Shown here piece by piece: positions 38,768 through 46,891 of a DNA stretch of 64,000 nt. The stretch's first letter is position 1. The number at the start of each line of letters is the position of its first letter. A model generated the notes under the pieces. It did not search any database. It saw only the letters and a program-made list of their open reading frames with translations, and was not told the origin of the DNA. Made by a program: the position numbers and the translations under genes. Source of the DNA: Nonomuraea montanisoli (GTDB lineage: Bacteria > Actinomycetota > Actinomycetes > Streptosporangiales > Streptosporangiaceae); the NCBI RefSeq assembly GCF_013363975.1, contig NZ_JABWGN010000010.1, forward strand, positions 372,001 through 436,000, read 5' to 3'.

Positions 38768-38895
38768 CGGCGGCAGGACCAGGCTGCTTTCCCGCACCGG
38801 CCCGGCACACGTAAACGCGATACATCTTGAGTTTCCGCGAGACGCGACATATCGTGTCTTAGGGGAACAGTGTGCCGCCAGGAAGGGTGGGGACC

Positions 38896-39696
38896 ATGCA
38901 GCAGTGGACCATCGACGACCCCGGACAACTGACGTTCGGGCCGGTGAGATCGCTTGACGTGCGGATCGTGTCGGGCCGGCTCGCCGTGCTCGCCAGCGAC
39001 GGCCCGCCCGTCCTGGAGGTCACCGAGATCGTCGGCTCGCCGCTGATCGTGACGTACGACGAGGAGGCCGGCGAGCTGTCGGTCGCCTACAAGGACCTCA
39101 CCTGGGACGGCATGACGAACTGGCTGCGCAAGAGCCGGCGCCACACCGTCGCCACGCTGACCGTGCCGAAGGACTGCCAGGTCAAGGCCGGCGTGGTCAC
39201 CGCCTCCGCGGTCATCGCCGGGTTCGAGAACCTCACCTCGGTCAAGAGCGCCTCCGGCGACGTCGTGCTCGACGGCGTGAGCGGCGAGGTGAGCGCCGGC
39301 ACCGTGTCCGGCCAGGTCGAGAGCCGGGCGATGGTAGGCGACCTGTCGTTCAACAGCGTCTCCGGCGACCTGACCGTCGCCCACGGGGTGCCGCGCCGGC
39401 TGCGCGCCAACAGCGTGTCGGGACGCATCACCGCCGACCTGGAGCTGCGGCCCACGGGTCACGTGACGCTCACCAGCGTCTCGGGTGACATCCTGGTCAG
39501 GCTGCCCGAGGACGTGGAGGCGGACGTGACGATCCGGTCCACCTCCGGCCGGCTGGTCAGCACGTTCGAGAAACTGTCCAACGAGAGCCTGCCCGGCGCG
39601 AAGTCGCTGTCGGGACGGCTCGGCGGCGGCATGGCCTCGCTGTCGGCGACGACGGTCTCCGGCGAGGTCGCGCTGCTCAAGGGGGAGAAGGAATGA
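38896..39696 (+). CDS. DUF4097-family beta-helix protein
   Basis: A 266-residue cytoplasmic protein made of repeated beta-strand units such as VKSASGDVVLDGVSGEV, AGTVSGQVESRAMVGD, FNSVSGDLTV and LTSVSGDILVRL. The SGD/SGR turn repeats about every 20 residues, forming a right-handed beta-sheet stack typical of DUF4097 (YvlB-like). In actinomycetes it is often coupled with a PadR regulator, as here: the stop overlaps the PadR ATG by 4 bases. It may modulate the regulator or a membrane-stress response, which is inference. Confidence 0.85.
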   Translation: MQQWTIDDPGQLTFGPVRSLDVRIVSGRLAVLASDGPPVLEVTEIVGSPLIVTYDEEAGELSVAYKDLTWDGMTNWLRKSRRHTVATLTVPKDCQVKAGVVTASAVIAGFENLTSVKSASGDVVLDGVSGEVSAGTVSGQVESRAMVGDLSFNSVSGDLTVAHGVPRRLRANSVSGRITADLELRPTGHVTLTSVSGDILVRLPEDVEADVTIRSTSGRLVSTFEKLSNESLPGAKSLSGRLGGGMASLSATTVSGEVALLKGEKE

Positions 39697-40430
39697 GCCC
39701 TGTCTTCGGTCACGGCCGCCTGCGGCTGTACCTGCTGAAGCTGCTGGACGAGAGCCCGCGCCACGGCTACGAGGTGATCCGGCTGCTCCAGGACCGTTTC
39801 CTCGGCGTCTACTCGCCCTCCCCCGGCACCATCTACCCGCGCCTGGCCCGCCTGGAGGAGGAGGGGCTGGTCACGCACGAGGTGGTCGACGGCAAGAAGG
39901 TGTTCTCGATCACCGACAAGGGCCGCGAGGAGCTGAACGACCGCCTCGACGAGCTCGACGACCTTGAGCAGGAGATCTCCGCCTCCGTGCGCGACATCGC
40001 GCGGGAGGTCAAGGAGGACGTGCGCGACACGGTCAAGTCGCTGCGCGAGGAGCTGACCCGGATGGCCAAGGACGTGCGCGTCGGCTCCGCTGACGACCTC
40101 CGCCGTACGCGCGACCGGCAGAAGGCCGACTTCCAGCGGCTCAAGCGGGAGCAGAAGCGGCAGTGGACGGAGCACGCCGAGCACTGGCAGGGCGAGAGCC
40201 AGCGGCTGACGTCCGAGTGGCGGCGCATCTGGGCCGAGGTGTGGTCGTCGCTGGGCGGCGCGCCGGGCTCGCGGGCCGACCTCGACGCCGAGCTGGGCGG
40301 CATGCTGGCCGACTTCGTGGCCCAGGTACGCGAGGAGGCGTCCGGGACGAGGCTGGACCGCGAGCGGCTGGAGCAGGTGCGCGCGACGCTCGACGAGGCG
40401 TCCGGCCGCATCCGCGACACGCTCCGCTGA
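39693..40430 (+). CDS. PadR-family regulator with long coiled coil
   Basis: A 245-residue PadR protein. The winged helix lies at residues 1-90 (GRLRLYLLKLLDESPRHGYEVI, PSPGTIYPRLARLEEEGLV, KVFSITDKGREEL). A very charged helical region from about 90 to the end (SVRDIAREVKEDVRDTVKSL and further heptads) makes it twice the length of ordinary PadR proteins. It is translationally coupled to the DUF4097 gene, a pair conserved across actinobacteria. The gene end falls in a 20/21-bp tandem repeat. Confidence 0.88.
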   Translation: MSPVFGHGRLRLYLLKLLDESPRHGYEVIRLLQDRFLGVYSPSPGTIYPRLARLEEEGLVTHEVVDGKKVFSITDKGREELNDRLDELDDLEQEISASVRDIAREVKEDVRDTVKSLREELTRMAKDVRVGSADDLRRTRDRQKADFQRLKREQKRQWTEHAEHWQGESQRLTSEWRRIWAEVWSSLGGAPGSRADLDAELGGMLADFVAQVREEASGTRLDRERLEQVRATLDEASGRIRDTLR

Positions 40431-40521
40431 CATTCGGACACGCTCGCCGACGTTCGGACACGCTCCGCTGACGATCAGGAACGGCGGGCAACGCGGCCCT
40501 GCGGGGTCAGGAACGGCGGGC
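40416..40521. repeat. Two tandem repeats at convergent gene ends
   Basis: Three units beginning gacacgctc lie at 40416-40436, 40437-40456 and 40457-40472 (21, 20 and partial), with the PadR stop inside the first. Next, tcaggaacggcgggc occurs at 40475-40489 and again at 40507-40521, a 32-base period; the TCA of the second copy is the stop of the minus-strand oxygenase gene. Confidence 0.7.
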
Positions 40522-41334
40522 GGCGCGGCGGGCTCGGCAGGCGAGCGGCATGTACCGCAGCCGCTCCGGCAGCCGTGGCGTGATCGCGGCCACCGCCCGG
40601 CCGAGGTGACGCAGCCGCCGCTCGTCGCGCACCGACCAGCGCAGCCCCAGCCTCCCCCGTACGGCCGGCGGCAGCGTCCCCACCGTGACGAACCAGGCGA
40701 ACTCCCCCCACCCGACGCCCACCGGCGCCCACAGGTGGCGCAGCGGCGCGGGCAGTGCCGGAGGCGGCGGCGTCGACCGCAGCAGGGCCAGCACCTCGAA
40801 CGCGGTCGGATGCGCCTCCAGCCGCCCGGTCACCATGCCGTCGAAGTACCGCCAGAACGCCTCGACGTCCGGGGGCATCTCCCGCTCGGGCACGCGCAGG
40901 ATGCCGCCGATCCGCCGCGCCTCCGCGTACAGCCTGCGCTCGCCGTCCGGGCCGTACGGCACCCCGAAGAGGCGGTTGAGCGTGACGTACCGCTCGAACA
41001 GCGACAGGTGGACCCATGCCCACGCCTCCCCGCTCAGCGCGTGGTAGGCGCGGCCCCGCTCGTCCACCGCGGTGAAGCGCCGGTGCAGCTCGCGCAGCCG
41101 CGCCCCCTCAACGGGACCGGCTTCTCCCCCGTACACCCAGGTCTGGGCGGAGGCGAGGGTGCGGACGAGCCTGCCCCACGGATCGTCGCGGAAGTCCGAG
41201 TGCCGCGCCACGGCGGCGCCGACGGCGGGGTGCATGGTCTGCAGGACCAGCGCGCTGCCGCCCACGAGGAGGTTGCGGTACTCACCCGCGGTCTCCCAGT
41301 GCAGCGAGCCCGGCCCGAGGGGTTCGACGGTCAT
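40507..41334 (-). CDS. MpaB/DUF2236-type oxygenase
   Basis: A 275-residue protein of the DUF2236 (latex-clearing-protein / MpaB) family, heme-dependent oxygenases in studied members. Hallmarks are ETAGEYRNLLVGGSALVLQT, MHPAVGAAVARHSDFRDDPW (conserved heme-region histidines), the ALSGEAWAWVHLSLFERY helix and WRYFDGMV. There is no signal peptide. The substrate may be a polyisoprenoid or lipid (inference). The C-terminus is Arg-rich and the gene end is duplicated in the adjacent repeat. Confidence 0.85.
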   Translation of the reverse strand: MTVEPLGPGSLHWETAGEYRNLLVGGSALVLQTMHPAVGAAVARHSDFRDDPWGRLVRTLASAQTWVYGGEAGPVEGARLRELHRRFTAVDERGRAYHALSGEAWAWVHLSLFERYVTLNRLFGVPYGPDGERRLYAEARRIGGILRVPEREMPPDVEAFWRYFDGMVTGRLEAHPTAFEVLALLRSTPPPPALPAPLRHLWAPVGVGWGEFAWFVTVGTLPPAVRGRLGLRWSVRDERRLRHLGRAVAAITPRLPERLRYMPLACRARRAARRS

Positions 41335-41421
41335 GGCGACGCCTCCCGGCCGAATGGGGCCTTCTCCCCCTTCGTACCCCTCGGACGGGAGCCTGCCTCA
41401 CGCCGCCCGGAGAAAGGCGCG

Positions 41422-42378
41422 TCAGGCCGTGAAGACGATCTTGCCGAACACGTCGCCCTCGGCCAGCGCGGCGAACCCGTCACGGGCCTCGGTCAGCGGC
41501 AGCGTCCGGTCGATGACCGGACGGACCCCCGTCTGCTCCAGGAAGACCGCCAGGCGGCCGAGCTGGTCGCGGGTGCCCATGGTGGAGCCCACCACCGAGA
41601 GCTGGAGGAAGAAGACGCGGTTGAGGTCGGCGGGCGGCACGGCGCCGCTGGTCGCGCCCGACACCACGATCCGGCCGCCCGGCTTGAGCGACTTCAGCGA
41701 ATGGTCCCAGGTGGCCTGGCCGACGGTCTCCATCACCGCGTCCACCCGCTCGGGCAGCCGCGCGCCCGTCTCGAAGACCTGGTCCGCCCCCAGCTCCAGG
41801 GCGCGTTCCCGCTTGTCCGCCGAGCGGCTGGTGGCCCAGACGCGGTACCCCCCGGCCCGGCCGAGCGCGATCAGCGCGGTCGCGACGCCGCCGCCGGCCC
41901 CCTGGACGAGCACCGTCGAGCCCGGCTGGAGCTCCGCCTTGTCGAACAGCATCCGGTAGGCGGTCAGCCACGCCGTGGGCAGGCACGCGGCCTGCTCGAA
42001 GGTGAGCGCGGCCGGCTTGGGCACGAGGTTGCGGCGCGGCACGGCGACGCGCTCGGCGAAGGTGCCGTCGTGGAGCTCCGACAGCAGGGAGCGCTTCGGG
42101 TCGAGCGTCTCGTCGGCGCCCGCGCCGATCACCGCGTGGACGATGACCTCGTTGCCGTCCTCGTCCACACCGGCGGCGTCGCAGCCGAGCACGATCGGCA
42201 GCCGGTCCTGGCGGATGCCGACGCCCTTGAGCGTCCACAGGTCGTGGTGGTTGAGCGCGGCGGCCCGCACGGTGACGGTGGTCCAGCCGTCCGGGGTCGC
42301 GGGCTCCGGCCGCTCGCCGAGCGTCAGCCCGGCCAGCGGATTGTCGGGATCGGTCTGTGTGGCGGTTACGGCGAACAT
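41422..42378 (-). CDS. Zinc-binding-family quinone oxidoreductase (MDR)
   Basis: A 318-residue medium-chain dehydrogenase/reductase. The GroES-like part has ALNHHDLWTLKGVG and LGCDAAGVDEDGNEV. The Rossmann domain has VLVQGAGGGVATALIALGRA and the NADP-type ATSRSADKRERALELGADQVF. The structural-zinc cysteines are absent, which points to the quinone-reductase branch. It lies 9 bases downstream of the membrane-anchored hypothetical gene and is probably co-transcribed with it. Confidence 0.87.
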   Translation of the reverse strand: MFAVTATQTDPDNPLAGLTLGERPEPATPDGWTTVTVRAAALNHHDLWTLKGVGIRQDRLPIVLGCDAAGVDEDGNEVIVHAVIGAGADETLDPKRSLLSELHDGTFAERVAVPRRNLVPKPAALTFEQAACLPTAWLTAYRMLFDKAELQPGSTVLVQGAGGGVATALIALGRAGGYRVWATSRSADKRERALELGADQVFETGARLPERVDAVMETVGQATWDHSLKSLKPGGRIVVSGATSGAVPPADLNRVFFLQLSVVGSTMGTRDQLGRLAVFLEQTGVRPVIDRTLPLTEARDGFAALAEGDVFGKIVFTA

Positions 42379-42387
42379 GGCCGCACC

Positions 42388-43344
42388 CTACTTCAGCGTG
42401 ATCCGGATCTCCTTGACCGCCCGCTCGACGAACGCGGGCGAGCCGGAGGCGGCGATCTGCACCCCGCCCCGGCAGGCGGTGCGCGACGGCCGGCCGCGGC
42501 GGTCGATCATCATGGGCGCCGGTGACACCTCGTCGCACCCCGGCACCGGGATGAGTCCCACGACGTCGCCGGCCACGCCGCCGAACCAGAGCTGCGGCCC
42601 GACCGGGTCGCCCTGCACGGTCTCGCCCGGCCTGGCCAGGCGGACCGGGTCCGTGGCGGTCAGCACCAGGTAGCCGCCCTTGGTGACCCTGCCCCTGATG
42701 TGCCCGGCCACGGCCATGCGCTGCTCGAAGGTGAGTCCCTCGGGGCGGTCGTACAGCGCGAGGCGCCAGTCGCCGAACGCGAACAGCAGCACCTGCCCGT
42801 ACGAGCCGCTGCCGGGCTGGCGCGGCCACAGCTCGACGTCCGGGGTGAGGCTGCGCAGGGGTCTGCCGCCCTTCGACACCTCGGCCTCGCCGCCGTACGG
42901 GGCGGACATGCGGCGGTACTGGCCGTCCACCCAGGCGCCCTGGAACGGCCGCGACCCGAGGGCGGCGAGCCCGAGCCGCGCCGGGTAGCGGACCTCGGCG
43001 GGGGTGCCGTCGGGGAAGACGACCCGGATGACCTCGTCGCCGCCCTTGGTCCTGGGCGTGGCGAACAGGACGTTGGGCGTGGTCTTCGTCGTGGTCATGG
43101 GGGCGGAGGAGGGAGTGGTCCCGTGTCCGGCGACGCCGGTCTCCGGCTCGGGGTCGCGGCCGGCGAGCAGGCCGGCGACCGGGATGGCGAGGAGCAGCGC
43201 GAGCACCACGACACCGGTCCAGCGCCGGCGGCGGCTGTGCTGGCCGGCCTCGATGACGTCGAACTGATCGGCCACGGCGGTCCTCGTGTCGGGCGGGCTC
43301 TCGCCTTCGGCCCCAGTCCAGTCCAGGGGCGGGGTGCGGCGCAT
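42388..43344 (-). CDS. Membrane-anchored hypothetical protein
   Basis: A 318-residue protein of type II topology: a 40-residue basic cytoplasmic N-terminus, one transmembrane helix (WTGVVVLALLLAIPVAGLLA), a Thr/Pro linker and an extracytoplasmic domain of about 240 residues with EVIRVVFPDGTPAEVRYPAR, GSYGQVLLFAFGDWRLALYD and GYLVLTATDP. Two cysteines near the end (PGCDEV, RTACRGG) may pair. I recognise no family with a known role. It forms a two-gene unit with the quinone oxidoreductase. Confidence 0.65.
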   Translation of the reverse strand: MRRTPPLDWTGAEGESPPDTRTAVADQFDVIEAGQHSRRRRWTGVVVLALLLAIPVAGLLAGRDPEPETGVAGHGTTPSSAPMTTTKTTPNVLFATPRTKGGDEVIRVVFPDGTPAEVRYPARLGLAALGSRPFQGAWVDGQYRRMSAPYGGEAEVSKGGRPLRSLTPDVELWPRQPGSGSYGQVLLFAFGDWRLALYDRPEGLTFEQRMAVAGHIRGRVTKGGYLVLTATDPVRLARPGETVQGDPVGPQLWFGGVAGDVVGLIPVPGCDEVSPAPMMIDRRGRPSRTACRGGVQIAASGSPAFVERAVKEIRITLK

Positions 43345-43380
43345 TCACCTGATCGCCACATTGCCCTTCCCTCGCGGAGG

Positions 43381-43515
43381 CCCGGTCACCAGCCGGCCGC
43401 GTTCACCCGCCCGTCGGACGGGGCGCCCGGTCACCAGGTGGCCGTGTTCACCCGCCCGTCGGACGGGGCGCCCGGTCACCAGGTGGCCGTGTTCACCTGC
43501 CCGTCGGAGGCCAGC
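43381..43515. repeat. 45-bp tandem repeat, 3 copies, at the end of the thiolase gene
   Basis: Units at 43381-43425, 43426-43470 and 43471-43515 are nearly identical. The third contains the last codons and stop of the minus-strand thiolase gene (ending VNTATW), so the other two are copies of the gene end placed downstream, each with the stop in the same frame (45 is a multiple of 3). Confidence 0.85.
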
Positions 43516-44912
43516 CGCACCGTCTCGCCGACCAGCTCGCGCGCCTCCGCCTCCTCGATCAGGCCCGGCTCGTGGACGAGCGCGTGCGCCCGGCCGCCGC
43601 CGGGGAGGTCCACGACGAGGACGCCCCGCTCGGCCGCCCCGTCGCGCCCGTGCGCCACGGTGTAGCCCGCGACGAGCGCCGGTCCCTCGTACCCGTCGAC
43701 GATCGGGACCGGGTCGGCGGTGAAGACCGGGCTGCCGTCGCCGAGCGCGCCTCCCGGCTCGGTGGACCAGATCGCGTAGGCGTGCTTGGTCAGGTGCATG
43801 CCGACCGAGGTGACCAGGCCGTGGCCGCCCCGCGCGCGCAGCAGCCCGGCCATGGCGGCGGTCGAGTGGAGGACGTAGTCGCTGGCCGGGCCGCCCGCGT
43901 ACGGCAGCCCGCCGGTCACCGTGAGCCCGCGCGGGTCGAACGGATCGAGCCCGATCGCGTCGCACGCCTGCCGCAGGGCGACGGCGAAGCAGCTGTACAC
44001 GTCGAGGGCCCGCATGTCGCCGAGCCCGAGCCCGGCGCGGGCGAAGGCGACCCGCGCCGCCCGCGCGATCGCCCGGGACGAGCCGAGCGCGGGCCGCGCG
44101 GCCACTTCCCAGGTGTCCTCGGCGTACGCCCAGCCGCGCAGATGGATCCGCCGCTCCTCCGGGACGCCCAGCCGGTCGGCCAGCCCGGCGCTGACCAGCA
44201 CCACCGCCGCGGCCTGGTCCACCTCCAGCACGGCCACGGTGTCGCGCGTGTACGGCCAGCCGACGAACCGGCCGCCCGTCAGCTCCTCGGGGGTGCGCGG
44301 GGCGCGACGCCAGGCGTACGGGTTGGCCGCGGCCACCTCGGTCATGGGGGCCATCATCCGGCCCCGGTCGGCCATCTCCTCCTCGACGGTCCAGCCGAGG
44401 GCCGCCCGCCGGGCCGTCTCCATGATCGCGTACGTGTGGACCGGCAGGAACAGCCCGTGCGCCAGCTCGGCGGGATGCGGCGGGCGCTCCCACCCGTAGG
44501 GCGGCTTGGGGACCGCCGGGTGGCTCCACGGCACGCGCTCGCCCGCCTTCCGGTAGGCGCGGCGGGTGGCGAGCGCCTCGGCGCCCACGACGAGGGCGCA
44601 GTCGAGGCCGCCCGCGGCGATCCGCGCGGCGGCCTCGCCGATGAGCAGTTGCGGCGCCGTGCCGCTGACCTTGGAGTACGCGCGGTGCCCGGGTACGGCG
44701 CCGAGCCGTTCGGCCAGGCGTCCGGCCGGATCGTCGTACTGCCAGGAGTCGGTGTGGACCACCTGGATCGAGCCGAGCCGCCCGGCGGGCAGCCGGGCGT
44801 CGTCGGCCGCGGCCCGCGCGACCGCCTCCCACAGGTCCAGCGGCTCGGGACCGGGCTGCTCACGGACGGTCAGCTGGGCAGCGCCGACGAGGCAGGGCGT
44901 GCGAGGGTCCAT
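43476..44912 (-). CDS. SCP2-like thiolase-fold protein lacking the nucleophilic cysteine
   Basis: A 478-residue thiolase-superfamily protein annotated in relatives as acetyl-CoA acetyltransferase. Thiolase order is visible: VGAAQLTVREQPGP at the N-terminus, ALVVGAEALATRR, SVGMHLTKHAYAIWS (with the catalytic-type His) and a C-terminal domain of about 80 residues that resembles the OB-like tail of this branch. At the usual VxxxCxSG nucleophile position the sequence is YSKVSGTAPQ, without Cys, as in the cysteine-less Rv1867-like branch. It probably binds acyl-CoA without classical thiolysis. I start at ATG 44912. Its 3' end is triplicated. Confidence 0.8.
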   Translation of the reverse strand: MDPRTPCLVGAAQLTVREQPGPEPLDLWEAVARAAADDARLPAGRLGSIQVVHTDSWQYDDPAGRLAERLGAVPGHRAYSKVSGTAPQLLIGEAAARIAAGGLDCALVVGAEALATRRAYRKAGERVPWSHPAVPKPPYGWERPPHPAELAHGLFLPVHTYAIMETARRAALGWTVEEEMADRGRMMAPMTEVAAANPYAWRRAPRTPEELTGGRFVGWPYTRDTVAVLEVDQAAAVVLVSAGLADRLGVPEERRIHLRGWAYAEDTWEVAARPALGSSRAIARAARVAFARAGLGLGDMRALDVYSCFAVALRQACDAIGLDPFDPRGLTVTGGLPYAGGPASDYVLHSTAAMAGLLRARGGHGLVTSVGMHLTKHAYAIWSTEPGGALGDGSPVFTADPVPIVDGYEGPALVAGYTVAHGRDGAAERGVLVVDLPGGGRAHALVHEPGLIEEAEARELVGETVRLASDGQVNTATW

Positions 44913-44984
44913 GCCGCCATGAAAGCAGAACACGATTCGGTTCGCTTGTCGGTGAGCTCGCTCCAGGAAAGCGGCGGGGCGGCG

Positions 44985-45011
44985 GGGACCCCGGCTCGCG
45001 GCCGGGGCCCC
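44985..45011 (-). terminator. GC-rich hairpin after the SSI gene
   Basis: Arms gggaccccggc and gccggggcccc (one mismatch) with a 5-base loop lie 41 bases beyond the stop of the minus-strand SSI gene. Confidence 0.6.
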
Positions 45012-45051
45012 CGATGTGTTCCTGGGTTGGAGTGAGGCTGCGGCGCTGCGG

Positions 45052-45411
45052 TCAGAACTGGGAGACCGGCCCCATCGCCGCCTGCATCTGGCAGGGGTTC
45101 GAGAACGTGCGCTCGTAGCGGACCGGCCGGCCCGCCCAGACGCCGAGCGCCGAGACGCGCACCGGGTTGTACTCCATCGTGCAGACCGCGTCGGTCCGCG
45201 AGGGCAGCCGGGCGGGGTCGCCGCCGGCCCTTTCGAGAGCGACGCACGCGGGCTTGGGCGAGCGCTGCCTGCACGACAAGACGGAGCCCTTGTCGCCAAC
45301 AACGATCACGAAAACCTTCCGGTCCGTGTCGCGAGAGTGAGTCTCGGCCACGGCGGGCGTGGCGGCGAATGCCGTACAGGAAAGCACGGCGAGACAGAGA
45401 AGTCGACGCAT
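45052..45411 (-). CDS. Subtilisin-inhibitor-like (SSI family) secreted protease inhibitor
   Basis: A 119-residue exported inhibitor of serine proteases (MEROPS I16). Signal peptide RRLLCLAVLSCTAFAATPA with cleavage near AVAE leaves about 96 residues, a little under the usual 105-110. The reactive-site loop reads CTMEYNP, aligning with CPMVYDP of Streptomyces SSI, so P1 is Met79 and P1' is Glu80. The four structural cysteines are kept (C47, C56, C77, C107), as are GVWAGRPVRYERTFSNPC and the aromatic end. It is divergent from the only catalytically complete protease of the neighbouring cluster, across 198 bases, which suggests it restrains that enzyme or related extracellular proteases. Confidence 0.9.
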   Translation of the reverse strand: MRRLLCLAVLSCTAFAATPAVAETHSRDTDRKVFVIVVGDKGSVLSCRQRSPKPACVALERAGGDPARLPSRTDAVCTMEYNPVRVSALGVWAGRPVRYERTFSNPCQMQAAMGPVSQF

Positions 45412-45609
45412 GCTCGCAGCCTGCCTCGGCCCCTGACCTGCGGCAACGACCGACACGTGGGAGCAGTCTCACCTATCCGGACAGCCTGCTTGACACCATC
45501 CTTATGGGACACAAGTCACGCTTGATCAGATAACGAATCTCTATCCGAGCTGCAATACAGTGAGTTGATCTGGAAAAATCCACCTTTACACCCCAAGGAA
45601 GGCATTTCC

Positions 45610-46692
45610 ATGATCCCCCCGGTCCGGCGACTGGCAGCCGTCGCGCTCAGCGCGCTGCTCGCGCTGCCCGCGCTCGGGGGAACGGCGTCCGCGGGGGCCG
45701 AGAGCTGGATCTACTCGGTGACACTCGCCAAGACCGCCGCGGACGTCCAGAAGGTCGCCGCGACCTGGAAGCCGGACGTCCTCAAGCACGCCGACAGCTA
45801 CAGCCCCGCGACGCCGGGCTCGCAGTCCTCCACGAGCGCGGGCGCCACCGCCGTGCCCAGCAGCGAGCAGATCACCCCGGCCAAGAAGGTCAAGGTCCCG
45901 CTCAGCGTCTCGCCGGAGCTGCCGGAGAAGGGCACGACCGCCCGGACCATGGGCAAGGTGTACTTCCGGTTCGGGGCCAAGGAGTACTGGTGCTCGGCCA
46001 GCGCGGTGGCCGCCAAGAACCGCAGCGTCGTCGCCACCGCCGCGCACTGCGCCTACGACGCCCGCCAGGCCAAGCCCGCCGACTCCTGGATCTTCGTCCC
46101 GAACCCCGGCCCCAACGGCGAGACGCCCGACGGCATCTACGTCGGCGCGGAGATCAGCATGCACGAGCACTGGCCCGGCCGGGGTGACTACGACTACGAC
46201 TACGCGTTCGTGACCGTGCACCGCGGCTTCACCTGGGCCACCGTGAGCGGCAAGCTCGTCATGAAAGACGTCGGCCGCCTCCAGGACAACGTCGGCGGCC
46301 AGGGCCTGGCCGTCGCCAAGGGCGTGGGCAACAGCGTCACCACCTTCGGCTACCCGGCCGGCCCGCAGCCCGACGGCACCCGGCCGTTCGACGGGCGCAA
46401 GCTCCTGTCGTGCACGGGCAGCACCCGCTGGACCGTCGCCCCCAGCCGCGACCTGCAGTACGGCGTGCAGATCGAGCCGTGCAACTTCACCGCGGGCGCC
46501 AGCGGCGGTCCCTGGCTGATCGACTACCAGCCCGCGCAGGGCCTCGGCTCGCTGAACGGCATCAACAGCCTGACGTGGAACCGCGACGCCAAGGGCGGCT
46601 ACGACGCCATGTCCACCCCCAACTTCACCCTCGCCACCGGCGAGGTCTACCGGCACGCCGCGGCGGTCACCACCCCCGCAAATGTGACGTAA
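45610..46692 (+). CDS. P1: secreted trypsin-like serine protease, complete triad
   Basis: A 360-residue exported trypsin-fold protease and first of five consecutive relatives. Signal peptide to about residue 28 (ALGGTASAGA), a Ser/Thr-rich propeptide-like region to about 110, then the protease. The triad is His146 (VVATAAHC), Asp197 (DYDYDYAFV) and Ser298 (GASGGPW). A disulfide is expected between C128 and C147, and C268/C291 flank the serine loop. Between the catalytic Asp region and GRLQDNVGGQG only 18 residues occur. The start has AAGGAAGG upstream. It should be active extracellularly; specificity is unknown. Confidence 0.9.
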   Translation: MIPPVRRLAAVALSALLALPALGGTASAGAESWIYSVTLAKTAADVQKVAATWKPDVLKHADSYSPATPGSQSSTSAGATAVPSSEQITPAKKVKVPLSVSPELPEKGTTARTMGKVYFRFGAKEYWCSASAVAAKNRSVVATAAHCAYDARQAKPADSWIFVPNPGPNGETPDGIYVGAEISMHEHWPGRGDYDYDYAFVTVHRGFTWATVSGKLVMKDVGRLQDNVGGQGLAVAKGVGNSVTTFGYPAGPQPDGTRPFDGRKLLSCTGSTRWTVAPSRDLQYGVQIEPCNFTAGASGGPWLIDYQPAQGLGSLNGINSLTWNRDAKGGYDAMSTPNFTLATGEVYRHAAAVTTPANVT

Positions 46693-46698
46693 CTTACA
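46683..46698. promoter_or_regulatory. CRP-like site upstream of P2 (one mismatch)
   Basis: TGTGA-cgtaac-TTACA, matching the TGTGA-N6-TCACA consensus of CRP/GlxR-type regulators at 9 of 10 positions. It overlaps the P1 stop codon and lies 193 bases before P2. Confidence 0.5.
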
Positions 46699-46891
46699 CG
46701 CTGCGTGGCAACCCCCACGATGATCAGCCAAGACGTGATCTCGAAAAGATCACGGCCGCCTCACCGGCGCCTGACATGATCTCCGCGAAATTCACAGGCA
46801 CGAAGTCAGACCGATAGGTTCCCGGCTGTCCGTCTGCTGCACCGAGGGATGTACGGAACCCCGGCAGCACAAGGCAAAGCCTGGAGTTACC

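Noticed and set aside
45565..45609. Upstream start for P1 at 45565
   Set aside because: It would place 15 non-hydrophobic residues before the signal peptide, whereas ATG 45610 has AAGGAAGG upstream and begins directly at a signal sequence.
45412..45609. CRP site in the SSI/P1 divergent promoter
   Set aside because: The only candidate (cgtgggagcagtctcac) has wrong spacing and several mismatches.
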